Source of the DNA: Delphinus delphis
Taxonomy: Eukaryota; Chordata; Mammalia; Artiodactyla; Delphinidae
Direction: 5' to 3'
Assembly: GCF_949987515.2 (NCBI RefSeq)
Contig: NC_082693.1
Span: 14,752,994-14,816,993, forward strand
DNA: 64,000 bases
Positions 38,272-50,620 of this stretch are shown piece after piece. A program made the position numbers and the translations under genes. The first letter of the stretch is position 1. The number at the start of each line of letters is the position of its first letter. A model generated the notes under the pieces. That model saw only the letters and a list, made by a program, of their open reading frames with translations. It was not told the DNA's origin and did no database searches.

Positions 38272-38939
38272 TTTTATTTATTTTCTAAATTGAAGTACAG
38301 TTGATTTACAATGTTGTATTAGTTTCAGGTGTACAGCAAAGTGATTCAGTTATACACACATATATCTATATTCTTTTTCATTATAGATTATTACAAGATA
38401 TTGAATATAGTTCCCTGTGCTATACAGTAGGTCTTTGTTTATCTATATTATATACAGTAGTGTGTTTATGCTAATCCCAAACTCCTGATTTATCCCTCCT
38501 CCCCTTTCCCCTTTGGTAACTATGAATTTGTTTTCTATGTCTGTGAGTCTGTTTCTGTTTTGTAAATAAGTTCATTTGTATCATTTTTTTAGATTCCACA
38601 TATAAGTAATATCATGTGATTTGTCTTTGGCTGACTTACTTCACTTAGTATGATAATCTCTAGGTCCATCTACATTACTGCAGATAGCTTTATTTCATTT
38701 TTATGGTTGAGTAATATTACTTTGTGTGTGTGTATACACACACACACACACCACATTTTCTTTACCCATTCATCTGTCGATTGACACTTAGGTTGCTTCC
38801 ATGTCTTGCCTGTTGTAAATAGTGCTGCTATGAACGCTGGGGGGCCTGTATCTTTTCCAATTAAGAGTTTTTAGCTTTTCTGGATATATATCCAGGAGTG
38901 GGATTGCTGGATCATATGGTATCTTAATTTTTAGTTTAG
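38272..38939 (-). mobile_element. 5'-truncated L1 tail, antisense, joined to a SINE
   Basis: The sequence follows an antisense L1 from its 3' end ('aaattgaagtacagttgatttac', 'gtttcaggtgtacagcaaagtg') through the end of ORF2 ('ccattcatctgtcgattgac', 'ggagtgggattgctggatcat'). It stops at the T-run of the adjoining CHR SINE. A TG/CA microsatellite interrupts it near 38722-38752. The 3'UTR is the type also seen at 62029-62328 and differs from that of the full-length copy. Confidence 0.9.
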
Positions 38940-39145
38940 TTTTTTTTTTTTGCGGTACGCGGGCCTCTCACTGTTGTGGCCCCTCCCATTGCGGAGCACA
39001 GGGCTCTGGACGCGCAGGCTCAGCGGCCATGGCTCATGGGCCCAGCCGCTCCACGGCATGTGGGATCGTCCCAGACCGGGGCACGAACCCGTGTCCCCTG
39101 CATTGGCAGGCGGACTCTCAACCACTGCGTCACCAGGGAAGCCCC
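38940..39145 (-). mobile_element. CHR SINE, antisense, at the 5' edge of a truncated L1
   Basis: This is a GC-rich CHR SINE in antisense, with its T-run at 38940-38952 and its head ending in 'accagggaagcccc' at 39145. The 7-bp word ATGTATG occurs directly right of the SINE (39146-39152) and directly left of the L1 (38265-38271). No L1 sequence resumes beyond the SINE. Confidence 0.95.
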
Positions 39146-42100
39146 ATGTATGGAAAATTTTGTAAATTATATTAGTATAAAACAATGAAGAGTCTCATAT
39201 TCTAAACAGGTAACTTTGATATGCTTCAAGTTATTTACTAAAAACATACTAATATTTGCTGTTATTTTAAAAAATTAAATATTTAAATTAAACATAATTT
39301 TAAGAACTAGAGCTGAACTGATTAATGTTTTGTATTCCATATCTGCTCAAAGTAAAAGGAGTGACAAAAATACCAACTTGTAAAATGTGCAGTGGGAAGT
39401 GTTTTTCCAGTTGAGATTTAATCTATGCAAGATGCATTGTTGATTTCTTTAGCCCTCTTCACTTCCTTTTCCAAAAGGGAACCCTGGCTCTCCAAGGACT
39501 CTGCTTCTTTGTAGCTCTCCTGTGGAAGCTGTTCATTCTCCCATGCCCCTCATACCAAGGAACAGGAGGCAAGGACAACCAGGGTCCAATAACATCTTGC
39601 TCTCCTAACGGTGTCCCTTCTACTTACTGACATCCTCTGACCTTGTTCCTCCACATCCATTAAGGACTTTTGCTCCTAGTTACACCTGGTTCAGCATCTT
39701 CATTTCACATTCCAACTCCAGGTCTCCCAGAGAACTTCAAGTTCTCCATTATTTTTCCTTTTAGTAATACAACATCTGTCTTTCTTCCGGTCTCCTGGCA
39801 ACATAATAAGGAACTACATTTCCCAGCCTTCCTTACAGTTATATATTCAGGCCAATGTATGTGAGCAGAAGTGATATGTGCAACTTCATAATCAGATTCT
39901 TGAAAGGAAGCCACTTGCCTTTCACTTCTTTTCCTCTTACCAGGACCAGAAGTGGACAAAGTGAAGTGATAGTGGCTTATAGTTCCTTTTCCTACCTTTC
40001 AGGTTATTTTGTACTTTTTCTTTTTAGATTCATTCATTAAATATTGGTTTTCTCCCACACTGGGATTCAAGTGGGATTCACTGGATAGCAAGAAATCAAG
40101 CTATCTATTCCTTTTAAAAAATTTTATATTACCAACTACATAAAACAAATGTATAGCTTAATGTACTATTATAAATTGAACAACCTTCTAACCACCCTCC
40201 ATGTCAAGAGATAAACCTTTCCTGCCATCCAAAAGCCCTCCATTCACCCCTTACCATACCTTTCCTCTCCCCAAGAACAACAGCTCTTCTGATGTCTCTT
40301 CTGTACTTTTCTATATAGTTTCATCATTCAAGTGTGTATCCCTAAGTGCATGGCTTTGTTTTACCTTCTTTTTTGTGGTGAGGCGGGGTGTAGGTGTGGG
40401 GTTTTACAGTCTTTTTCAATTGATGTATTTCATCCCCCTTTCTTTTTTTTTCCCTTCTAATTCATTTGTTGAAGAAGCCAGCTTATTTTTCTATATCAAT
40501 TTCCATCCTGATTTAGTTTAACATGTCTCCTCTACCCTGTGTTTCTTGTGCATGGTGATTAGATCTAGAAGCTTAATCAGATAGATTAAGGTTAGATTTT
40601 CTGGCAAGACTTCTTCATGGTAGTTTTGAATTCTTTACCAGAAAGCACAAAATGCTGGCTGCTCCACTTTTTGTGATGTTAGCAACCACCAATGCTTTAT
40701 GCCTAGATTTTATAATTCATGACTTACTGTAAAATATTGATAACCCAACTTCATCATTCTTTCTTTACTTATGTTTTGCAATACTTGTACAAAGAGAAAC
40801 TTTGCCTCATCTATTACTTAGTTATCCAGTGTTCATTTCATATAAAAAAGACAAAACATGTTTTATTGTGTATTTTATTAACCCTGTGCTGTACAAAGGC
40901 AATTAATTAATTGTATGTGTGTATGTGTATCATTATGAGTTCATGCACTTAACATGTTTGATATGTTTTCATCCATTTCAGTTTATTATACTTTTAGGCC
41001 AATGTGAGCCTTTTCAAGCTGGTGCTCAACTTGTATTGGTGCATCCTTGTATTCTGTAATAGCTTCCTTATTAACTAAAATAATAGGATATCATATGCTC
41101 ATCTTACGTTAGCTGTCTTTTTCTCAAAATCAGGTGGTACTCCAAGTAGGCTTCTTTCTTTTAGGAGGAAGTGGTATTTCAAACAGTCTGGATGGTAGGG
41201 ATGTTCACTGCTATTAAGATAGGCATTATTTCTAGGCCTTTCCAAGGAAAAAAGCTATGGATAGATAATTATAGATTTTTTTTAAAACCTGATGAGTTTG
41301 TTCTGATACTTTCAGGTATAATTTTATACTACTAAGATTACTGGTTCTTAAGGGCACTGGGAATGCCAGAATTATTCATTTGTTTTACCTAGCATTACAT
41401 ACAAGTATTCTAAGGATAACAATTCTAACACAATCACCCATATGATTAATAAAAAGTTTTCAAAAAATGTGTATATGTTCTCTTCATTTCCCCTGCCTTT
41501 TATTAAAGCTGAACCCTATCTACATTTTCAGTGCAGACAGCCATATTAAACTGTCTCCATATCCCTCATCTATTTGAGTTCTTCAAGAAAATATGTATAT
41601 ATTCAATACCCATCGATAGTCTTAATGTTGATGTATCTCTGTCATTTTGATTATCTGAAGTTTATTCTCCAGTAGCTGATTAATCAATAGTCCATAAAAA
41701 CAATATTCCCTAAGTTGTTGTGTGGCCATGGCAGTTTGAGGAATTTTAATTTGGAAGTCAGTTTAAGTGAACACATATTCTTGGTTCACAATTTCTTTTC
41801 TTGTATATCTTAAATATATAACTCAATTTTCTTCCGGCACAAGGTGTTGCTGCCAAAAAATTTGATGATAATTCTCTTTTCCATTTGGTTACAAGACTAT
41901 GTTAGTCTTTTCACTACTCTAACTCAGCAGCTAGTACTCTGTTCCCAACAGAGTACCTTTTCACATCTTCACCTTTCTACCATCTTCTTCATCTTTCTTC
42001 TTCTGAATTACACAGTTTCTTTATCCCATTTTTCCTATTCTTGTTTTTCTTTCTTCTTATTTTTCTCCTTGACTTTTCACAAGTAATAGTCTCTGTCTGG

Positions 42101-42989
42101 AAAACAAAGGACCTCCTCTTCCTTGTCCCAAACCTGTCTGGAAAACTGCTACTCTTCCTTCCATCAGTTTAGGAATCTTCTCTTCCTGAAACCTTACCCA
42201 ACTCACTTTGATAAATTGCAATTGTCTTTTCCTAATACTATTGCTTAAAGGTTTAATGTAAAGGATTCCTCTGAAAACCAAATAAGTTATTGAAAATAAC
42301 TCTCTAACTTACCCATTCATTACTAATAGAAAATTCAATAACAGAGACTTAAATAGGGGATGGGGACCTAAATATTGGTTGCAGTAGAAAAAGAAAACAG
42401 CAGCCACTACTGCTTCGATCACATAAAAATTCTCATAGTGCTGATTTTTCAGAATAGATTTGTCTCATAATAGGTGAAGCACTGTTGGTTCTTCCCAAAT
42501 ACCACTAGGCTGCATTTATGGAGCCCCCAGGATTGGGTCTGAGGACCTCCTCCCTTAAGAGTTGATGTCATATTCCTTGACTGTCCGTGTCCTCCCCTGA
42601 AACAGGTTTCATTCCCACTAGATCATTTCCCCCAAAGTTGTTACATCAGAGCTGGAGGCTGACTTTCCATTGTCATATTTACTCCTAAGACACATTCAGA
42701 GGAACTGAATGAATTACTGTTTCAACTGCTTTATCATGTTTGGGGCTGAAAATTTAAGAATACTTAGGAATCAAAGTATTCTTGAAACCAGGTCTCAATG
42801 ACCTGCATAAAATTATCTCTGATATACTGCATATTCTAAACAAGAACATACCCAATACATAAACCTTAAATATGTCCTTCATGAATTTTACTTCTGCTTT
42901 CTCTAAGGCAAAATAATCTTAACAATGTTCTATATGAAATTCCCCCAAACAAAATGAAGACTGCATCTGTTAAAGTCATTGTCATATAA

Positions 42990-43150
42990 TACCGTATTAT
43001 AAATTTATGTCTGTGAGGTACTTGAGGGCAACAGCTGCGCTTTATCATTTTTATATTCCCAGTGCTTTGCACAGTACTTGACACAAAATCTTTTAAAACA
43101 GGTACTGAATAAATAAATGTGCAAATGAGTAAATAGAGGTATGAATAAAT
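42990..43150 (+). repeat. L2 3' end
   Basis: The order 'gtctgtgaggtacttgaggg', 'cagctgcgctttatc', 'attcccagtgctttgcacag', 'gtactgaataaataaatg' is the L2 3' end in the sense orientation and is fairly well preserved. Recognised by pattern. Confidence 0.65.
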
Positions 43151-43499
43151 GAATTGATGTATTCAAGTCAATATCTCTCAAACATAAGCATAAGTGACAG
43201 CTTCAAATTTTCCATATACCAAGAGCTTTAGGCAGTCTAATAGGAAGTGAGTCTTCTATAGGATTATACATGACTAAGAAAATGTCAATTGTTCACACAA
43301 AAAGGCACCTGATAAAGACTCCTTGGAAATTAATGTTTTTCCCAAGCATCTCTTGTTTGCACCTAGGTGAAAATAATTAGAGATCATGAAAATAATATGT
43401 TTACCTTACCACTCATTTCCAAATTAGAAATGGAAAAAGTAAGCTAGTGTAAATTTTATACATAATATAGATTAATTATATATACATTTCATTAAATTA

Positions 43500-43535
43500 T
43501 ATAAACACTATATATATATATTTATATATATATAG
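43500..43535. repeat. (AT)n tract
   Basis: This is a nearly pure run of TA steps with single-base breaks. It can extrude or slip easily but carries no other signal. Confidence 0.9.
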
Positions 43536-44396
43536 TTGCGCTCTTCTCTGTATTCATTCAGCAAATTGATCTGAAAAAGATCATACTTATGTCCATCTAA
43601 AATATGAGTGTCTGCATGATATATAAAATTGGCTCAGAAGATGGGGAGATGGGAATTTCATGCCATGTGTCCAACTCAGAGTCTTCTCAGGACCCAGCTT
43701 AGCTGCTATAGATATATAGACTTACCCTCCACCTTACCAAAATACAGATGGTTTAGTTTGATTAGACTGTGACATGGCATATGTTGGCATGATCTTTATC
43801 TCCCATGACATTAATATATATTGTAAAAATTGGTCAGTTTTCAATGCCTACAACTTGTTATCTGAAGAAAAAGATCATTTTTCTTCAATCTCATAATTTA
43901 TTCCTTTCACACTCTTCTCATCTCGCCCCTGCAGATATACTTATTCAGTAATGTAGCCAGGACTTTTTGGATCAAGAACAGACATTTTCAGAAAAGTTCT
44001 TTGTTCTTTTGTAAAATAAACATTTTTTGTTCCCATTCTGAACACTGGGGCTATTTGAATGATATTTGCAACTTAGTAGAATTAGAAAGTGGAAGCAGCT
44101 GGCAGGGGCTGCCCTTTCTCTGATAGGTACCCAAATTTTGTCTCTACTTTTTCTTTGAAGACAATTGAGCAATTAACCCTCAATAAAAACAGATCTTTTG
44201 AAAGCCGAACTGAATAGAAAGTTATAAGCTATTGCAGAATACTAAGTTGTCATTACTAACACCTTTTAAACATCCCTGTTCGAATTTAGCTGAACTTACC
44301 AACAAAGAATGGAGGAGTGTTTTTCTGTGGTCTGCTATCCTTCTACTAGTCCCTGATTTTCCAGTCCATTCAGGAAGCAGATTCCAGTTTTCATGT

Positions 44397-44886
44397 TGTA
44401 TTGATTTTTTATTGCCACTGTAACAAATGATCGCAAACTTAGTTACTTAAAATAACACAAATTATTATCGTATAATTCTGTCGGCCAGAAATACAACACA
44501 AGTCTCACTGTGCTAAAATCAAGGGCTGTGTTCCTTTCTCGATGCTTCTAGGGGGAAATCCATTCCCTTGCCCTTTCTAGCTTCTAGAGGCTGCTCACGT
44601 TCCTTGGCTCATGGCCCCTTTTTGCATCTTCAAAGCCAGTAAAAGCAGGTTGAGTCCTCCCTGAATACCTCTCTGACCTCTTCTGCCTCCTTTTCTAGTT
44701 TTAAGGATCCTTGTGATTATACTGAGCCTATTCAAATAATTTCTTATTTTAAGGTAAGTTGACTAGGAAACTTAATTCCATTTACAACCTCAATTCTTCT
44801 TTGTCACTTAAATCTAACATAGTCACAGGTTCCAAGGATTAAGATATGGGAATATTTGCAGGGGGGCATTACTCTGCTTACCACAC
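44397..44886 (-). mobile_element. MLT1-like solo LTR (ERVL-MaLR), antisense
   Basis: On the plus strand the element begins TGTATTGATTTT and ends CTTACCACA, so it has the TG...CA ends of an LTR. The interior follows the reverse of an MLT1 LTR in order: 'aaacttagttacttaaaata', 'cactgtgctaaaatcaaggg', 'cttctagaggctgctcacg', 'tttaaggatccttgtgatta' and 'cacaggttccaaggattaag'. No internal retroviral sequence flanks it, so it is a solo LTR. It is an old, non-coding copy. Confidence 0.75.
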
Positions 44887-46134
44887 AGATTTTTTTCTAT
44901 AGTTTTGCAGAGTCTTATTTAAATCAGGAACCAATAGCCATGCCCTCTCAAGTATGACATATTTGCTACCATGTTGTATGTATAGTTCTGCCTCAAAGTC
45001 AAGGTATATGACTTTTACTATTTCATGCATTACTTCATAATGCAGTGCATACATTTACCAGTTAGCACTAAATCACATTTTTGTTTGCTTATAAACTAAG
45101 AAATAGTCTAGCTTCTAGATTGTGATGGTAAAGAGGAGACATAAAATTATTAGAAATCCCTTAAAATCACCAAATTTAATATTGAAAAAAATGAATCTGG
45201 ATTGTTTTATTACATTTTCAATATGAATAAATATTTCTTATTCATTATAATGAGATTTTTTCAGACAGGCCTCTAACCCATTTCAAGTAACAGTGCTGCA
45301 AGAAATGCATAGAAAAATATTATTATTAATAAAAATTTTAAAGTTTTCAACTCTTTTCAGCAAAGATAGTTTGAGTTGAGTTAATGCTGTGTTTCAGTAC
45401 CTAAATTCAGGCATGTTCTAGATGTCATATTAGTATGGCGTTATCACCCAAATGCTGTCTTTAATTCCTGTTTAAAACAAATCTGTGAACACAAACCCTC
45501 AGACCTTGGGTAACTTGATTCACCTTTCTGTGCCTCAGTTTCCTCATTTGTTAAATGGCAGTAATAATATCACAGGTTGAGATGATATGTTAATACATGT
45601 AAACATGTTCGTGTATATAAAGCAGTAGCTCAGAGCAAGTGCTCAAAAAATGTTAAGTATCATTATTATTAATAACAATAAGGTGGTATAGCTTAAGTGA
45701 ATCTTTAATTTCAGCATTAGACCACTCATACTTCATTTAAAGACCTCCTTTATGGCTCTAGACAATTTTAAAACTAATTTAAAAACACTCAGTTCTCTTG
45801 AAACCACAAAAAATTTAAAAGTCAATATAATATAGCCATATGTACTGTATTTAAGCTAAGCCAGAGCAGGCTAGGCTAAGGAAGACTGGAACAGGATATT
45901 AACTACGGTCGTCAGAGTAAAGTCACACCTGCTGACAAATTCTGAGTTCCATGACAGAGATAGATGAAAGAGTATAATTTGCTATAAAGAAGCAGAGCTT
46001 TCACTACTAACGTGGAGGGGGAAAAATGGCAATTCCTGAAAAAGGGATTATGGCTAGATAATGTGTCTATGTGACCCATGTATTAGAATAGTTTGGAGTA
46101 ACATTTTATACATTAATTTCCTAGTTAACACTTT
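44887..46134. other. Non-coding stretch with an antisense MIR
   Basis: No gene was seen here. A MIR lies in antisense at 45485-45680. The rest appears single-copy. Confidence 0.5.
45485..45680 (-). repeat. MIR, antisense
   Basis: The plus strand reads 'gggtaacttgattcacc', 'ctgtgcctcagtttcctcat', 'ttaaatggcagtaataatat' and 'cagagcaagtgctcaaaaaa', then a run of ATT units. This is the reverse complement of a MIR, and it is well preserved. Confidence 0.8.
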
Positions 46135-48800
46135 TAAAAAAAATATCCTTAATGGAGTATAATTGCTTTATAATGGTGTGTTCGATTTTGCTTTATAATA
46201 AAGTGAATCAGCTATACATATAAATATATCCCCATATCTCCTCCTTCTTGCGTCTCCCTCCCACACTCCCTATCCCACCCCTCTAAGTGGTCACAAAGCA
46301 CCGAGCTGATCTACCTGTGTTACGTGGCTGCTTCCCACTAGCTATCTATTTTACATTTGGTAGTGTATATATGTCTATGTCACTCTCTCACTTTGTCCCA
46401 GCTTACCCTTCCCCCTTAAGTCCATTCTCTTGTCTGCATCTTTATTTCTGTCCTGCCCCTAGGTCCTTCAGAACTTTTTTTTTTTTTAGATTCCATATAT
46501 ATATGTTAGCATACAGTATTTGCTTCTCTCTTTCTGACTTACTTCACTCTGTATGACAGACTCTAGGTCCATCAACCTCACCACAAATAACTCAATTTCA
46601 TTTCTTTTTATGGCTGAGTAATATTCCATTGTATATATGTGCTACATCTTCTTTATCCATTCATCTGTCGATGGACACTTAGGTTGCTTCCATGTCCTGG
46701 CTACTGTAAATAGAGCTGCAATGAACATTGTGGTACATGCCTCTTTTTGAATTATGGTTTTCTTAGGGTATATGCCCAGTAATGGGATTGCTGGGTCATA
46801 TGGTAGTTTTATTTTTAGTCTTTTAAAGGAACCTCCATACTGTTCTCCATAGTGGCTGTACCAATTTACATTCCCACCAACAGTCCAAGAGGGTTCCCTT
46901 TTCTCCACACCCACTCCAGCATTTACTGTTTCTAGATTTTTTGATGGTGGTCATTCTGACTGGTGTGAGATGATATCTCACTGTAGTTTTGATTTGCATT
47001 TCTCTAATGATTAGTGATGTTGAGCATCCTTTCATGTGTTCCATGGCAATCTGTATATCTTCTTTGGAGAAATGTCTCTTTACGTCTTCTGCCCATTTGG
47101 GGATTGGGTTGTTTGTTTTTTTGATATTGAGCTGCTTGTAATATTGGAGATTAATCCTTTGTCAGTTGCTTCATTTGCAAATATTCTCTCCCATTCTGAG
47201 GGTTGTCTTTTTGTCTTGTATATGATTTCCTTTGCTGTGCAAAAGCTTTTACGTTTCATTATGTGCCATTTGATTATTTTTCTTTTTTCTTTCCATTTCT
47301 CTAGGAGGTGGGTCAAAAAGGATCTTGCTGTGATTTATGTCATAGAGTGTTCTGCCTACGTTTTCCTCTAAGAGTTTTATAGTGTCTGGCCTTACATTTA
47401 GGTCTTTAATCGTTTTGAATTTATTTTGTGTATGGTGTTAGGGAGTATTCTAATTTCATTCTTTTACATGTAGCTGTCCAGTTTTCCCAGCACCACTTAC
47501 TGAAGCAGCTATCTTTTCTCCATTGTATATTCTTGCCTCCTTTATCAAAATAGGGTAACCATATGTGCGTGGGATTATCTCTGGGCTTTCAATCCTGTTT
47601 CATTGATCTATATTTCTGTTTTTGTGCCAGTACCATACTGTCTTGATTACTGTAGCTTTTTGTATAGTCTGAAGTCCAGGAGCCTGATTCCTCCAGCTCC
47701 GTTTTTCTTTCTCAAGATTGCTTTGGCTATTCGGTGTCTTTTGTGTTTCCATACAAATTGTGAAATTCTTTTTTCTAGTTCTGTGAAAAATACCAGTGGT
47801 AGTTTGATAGGGATTGCACTGAATCTGGAGATTGCTTTGGGCAGTATAGTCATTTTCACAATGTTAATTCTTCCAATCCAAGAACATGGTATATCTCTCC
47901 ATCTGTTTGTATCAATTTTAATTTCTTTCATCAGTGTCTTGTAGTTTTCTGCATACAGGTCTTTTGTCTCCTTAGGTAGGTTTATTCCTAGGTATTTTAT
48001 TCTCTTTGTTACAATGGTAAATGGGAGTGTTTCCTTAATTTCTCTTTCAGATTGTTCATCATTAGTGTATAGGAATGCAAGAGATTTCTGTGCATTAATT
48101 TTGTTTCCTGCTACTTTACCAAATTCATTGATTAGCTCTAGTAGTTTTCTGATAGCATCTTTAGGATTCTCTATGTATAGTATCATGTAATCTGCAAACA
48201 GTGACACCTTTACCTCTTCTTTTCCAATATAGATTCCTTTTTTTTTCTTCTCTGATTGCTGTGGCTAAAACTTCCAAAACCGTGTTAAATAATCATGGTG
48301 AGAGTGGGCAACCTTGTCTTGTTCCTGATCTTAGAGGAAATGGTTTCAGTTTTTCACCACTGAGAATGATGTTGGCTGTGTGTTTGTCATATATGGCCTT
48401 TATTATGTTAAGATAAGTTCCTTCTATGCCTACTTTATGGAGGGTTTTTATCATAAATGGGTGTTGAATTTTGTCAAAGGCTTTTTCTGCATCTACTGAG
48501 ATGATCATATGCTTTTTCTCTTTCAGTTTGTTAATATGGTTTATCACATTGATTGATTTGCATATATTGAAGAATCCCTGCATTCCTGGGATAAATCCCA
48601 CTTGATCACAGTGTAGTATCCTTTTAATGTGCTGTTGGATTCTGTTTGCTAATATTTTGTTGAGAATTTTTACATCTATGTTCATCAGTGTTATTGACTT
48701 GTAGTTTCCTTCTTTTGACATCTTTGTCTGGTTTTGGTATCAGGGTGATGGTGGTCTCATAGAATGTGTTTGGGACTGTTCCTCCCTCTGCTATATTTCC
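46135..48800 (-). mobile_element. 5'-truncated L1, antisense (ORF2 C-terminal two-thirds and 3'UTR)
   Basis: The element runs from its 3' end near 46135 to a truncation inside ORF2 near 48800, which corresponds to the finger region of the reverse transcriptase. It is the same family as the full-length copy at 28085-35317 and can be aligned to it by eye over its whole length. A T-run at 46479-46489 lies in its 3'UTR. No clear target duplication was found. Confidence 0.92.
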
Positions 48801-48812
48801 TTCTATACACAC
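46642..48812 (-). pseudogene. L1 ORF2 reverse transcriptase, broken
   Basis: In minus-strand order the open pieces are: 48812-48624 (start of the polymerase); 48721-48293 (142 codons with [15 protein letters not shown] and [11 protein letters not shown] intact); 48207-47647 (186 codons with the catalytic loop); 47316-47080; 47044-46823; and 46914-46642. The catalytic loop reads LFADYMILY where LFADDMILY is expected, so the second catalytic Asp is Tyr (codon at 48187-48189). Several frameshifts separate the pieces. No product is possible. Confidence 0.88.
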
Positions 48813-50620
48813 TTTATTTATTACATCTCTTGAAAATCTTTCTCTAACCTATCAGTTCAATTTCCTGAGTGAAGTATAATAAATCTAATTCACTGATTTC
48901 TCAGGTGATCATGAGTTTTAAGTAAATTTTTGGTGCCAATATAATGAAAATAAATTGCTATTGCAAAACACATTGATAGAAAATAATATTTGATAGGTAA
49001 CAATTATCATAATTATCCTTTAAAATGTTTTTGTCTTTAACAGACATACATACAATTTTTAAGTGAATTACTAACTCCATAAAATGACATAAATACTTTT
49101 CAATTTTATTTTGTTATAATTCTATTATAATTTTTCTAATTTATTAAATCACTTGATCAATAAATATAAATGAGTAACTAGTCTGAGTAAAGCAAAGTAC
49201 TAGGTACTGAGTTATAAGCAAGAAAGACTAACATGGCCTAATGATCTAATGGGGATGTGAAATCTTACATATGTAACATCTATACATGTTATCTGAGGCA
49301 GTGAGAAACCACTGAAAAGCTTTATCCAGGAGAGATACATGGTCAGTCTCTTAAATATAACACTATAATATTAAAAAATGGACTACAGGACACAAGAATG
49401 AATTGCAGAAAATGTAGAAGCAGTTTCAGAGACAATGCAACATTGCAGGTGAGAAGATGAAAACTATAGACGAGGATTGTGGCAATGGTAGACAGAGAAA
49501 GGAAGAAGGACTTCCTACAGGAACTTGTGGTTCATTGGATGTAGAAGAATAAAGGTGTGGGAAGATTCAAAGATAAAACCCTGGTTTCTGGGCTAAACAA
49601 CTGAGTGAATGGCTGGGTTATTTTCTTTCACAGAGGACACTAGGATAGGAGCAGGTTCTTGGGTGAATTTTGATTTAGGTTTTGGACTTTCTCTTAGAGG
49701 TTAAAAAAAAAATTCAAAGTGGAGACACTGAGCAGATAATAATAAGAATTGTCTAGTTTGGAGTCATTGGCATATAGATGGTAATTTAAACCACAGGAGG
49801 TATGAAATAACTTACAAGAAGAGAATAATTGAGAAGAAAAGAAGCTCTGACAAGGGTCAGGTAGAAAATGAGTAATAGACAAAGGAGTCTTGAGAAGGAG
49901 CTAACAAAGAACTCAGAGAGTACAGTGTCACAGAGAGCCAAAGTAGGACACAGCAAGAAATTTTAAAATAAGAAGGATAGTGAATGAACGGACTCAAATT
50001 TTGCAGAGAGATAAAATAGAGACTGATAAACATTAGTTGAATTTACTCATTAGTAAACTTAATGAAAGTTGTTTTGGAGAAATGATGAAAGAAGTTTGCA
50101 ATTATTTAAAGAAGTTTTGGGGAAGAGACGAACGGATCTAGCCAACCTATAAGATGATTGGTTATGGAGAAGAGAAAGAAGTTAAGACTGTATCTAGGGA
50201 TGGAATAACTGCTGATCACGAAGAGACTTTTAAGATAATAAAAAGACTTTAGCATACTACCATGCTGATAGATGACTGAATACTGAGGGAGATAATGCTG
50301 CTGTCGGCAAGTGGATTTTCAGTAGGAAAAGGAGTCCAAAGGGGAATATTGTCTTTGGATTGATTCATGAAACTCCTGTCATAATTGAAGTGGACTTATT
50401 TTTCTATCACAGGAGTTTCATGAATGTCTCTGAAGTCAATACTGCCCCTTGGACTTTAATATTGTGAGCCCTGATGGAGTTTTATATTACTCATGGAATT
50501 ATTTCATTTGCTAAGGAGAAACTTCAAAACAATTGTTTGTATTTACTCAACATATTTCTTTCTTGCAAGCTCTTTTATTTCTAATTAAAGTTTTTTTGTT
50601 TCCTTGTATGCTTTTTCTAG
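48801..50620. other. Non-coding DNA upstream of the candidate gene
   Basis: No coding exon was found here. The part at 49150-49920 looks like an old dispersed mammalian repeat: 'agtcattggcatatagatgg' and 'gagacactgagcagata' recall one I cannot name. No CpG island, TATA box or other core promoter is visible, so any first (non-coding) exon and promoter of the gene starting at 50621 may lie outside the window. Confidence 0.45.

Larger units (their letters stand above)
39153..44396. other. Mostly non-coding DNA with old repeats
   Basis: No gene is supported here. Visible items: a decayed mammal-wide repeat at about 39770-39900 ('gaactacatttcccagcctt', 'gtgatatgtgcaacttc'); a further unassigned old repeat at about 40110-40300; an L2 3' end at 42990-43150; and an (AT)n tract near 43500-43535. 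ORFs up to 106 codons are T-rich translations with no motif support. Confidence 0.45.

Noticed and set aside
40201..40521. 106-codon ORF
   Set aside because: It is T-rich and low-complexity, overlaps a probable old repeat, and has no flanking splice sites that give a consistent model.
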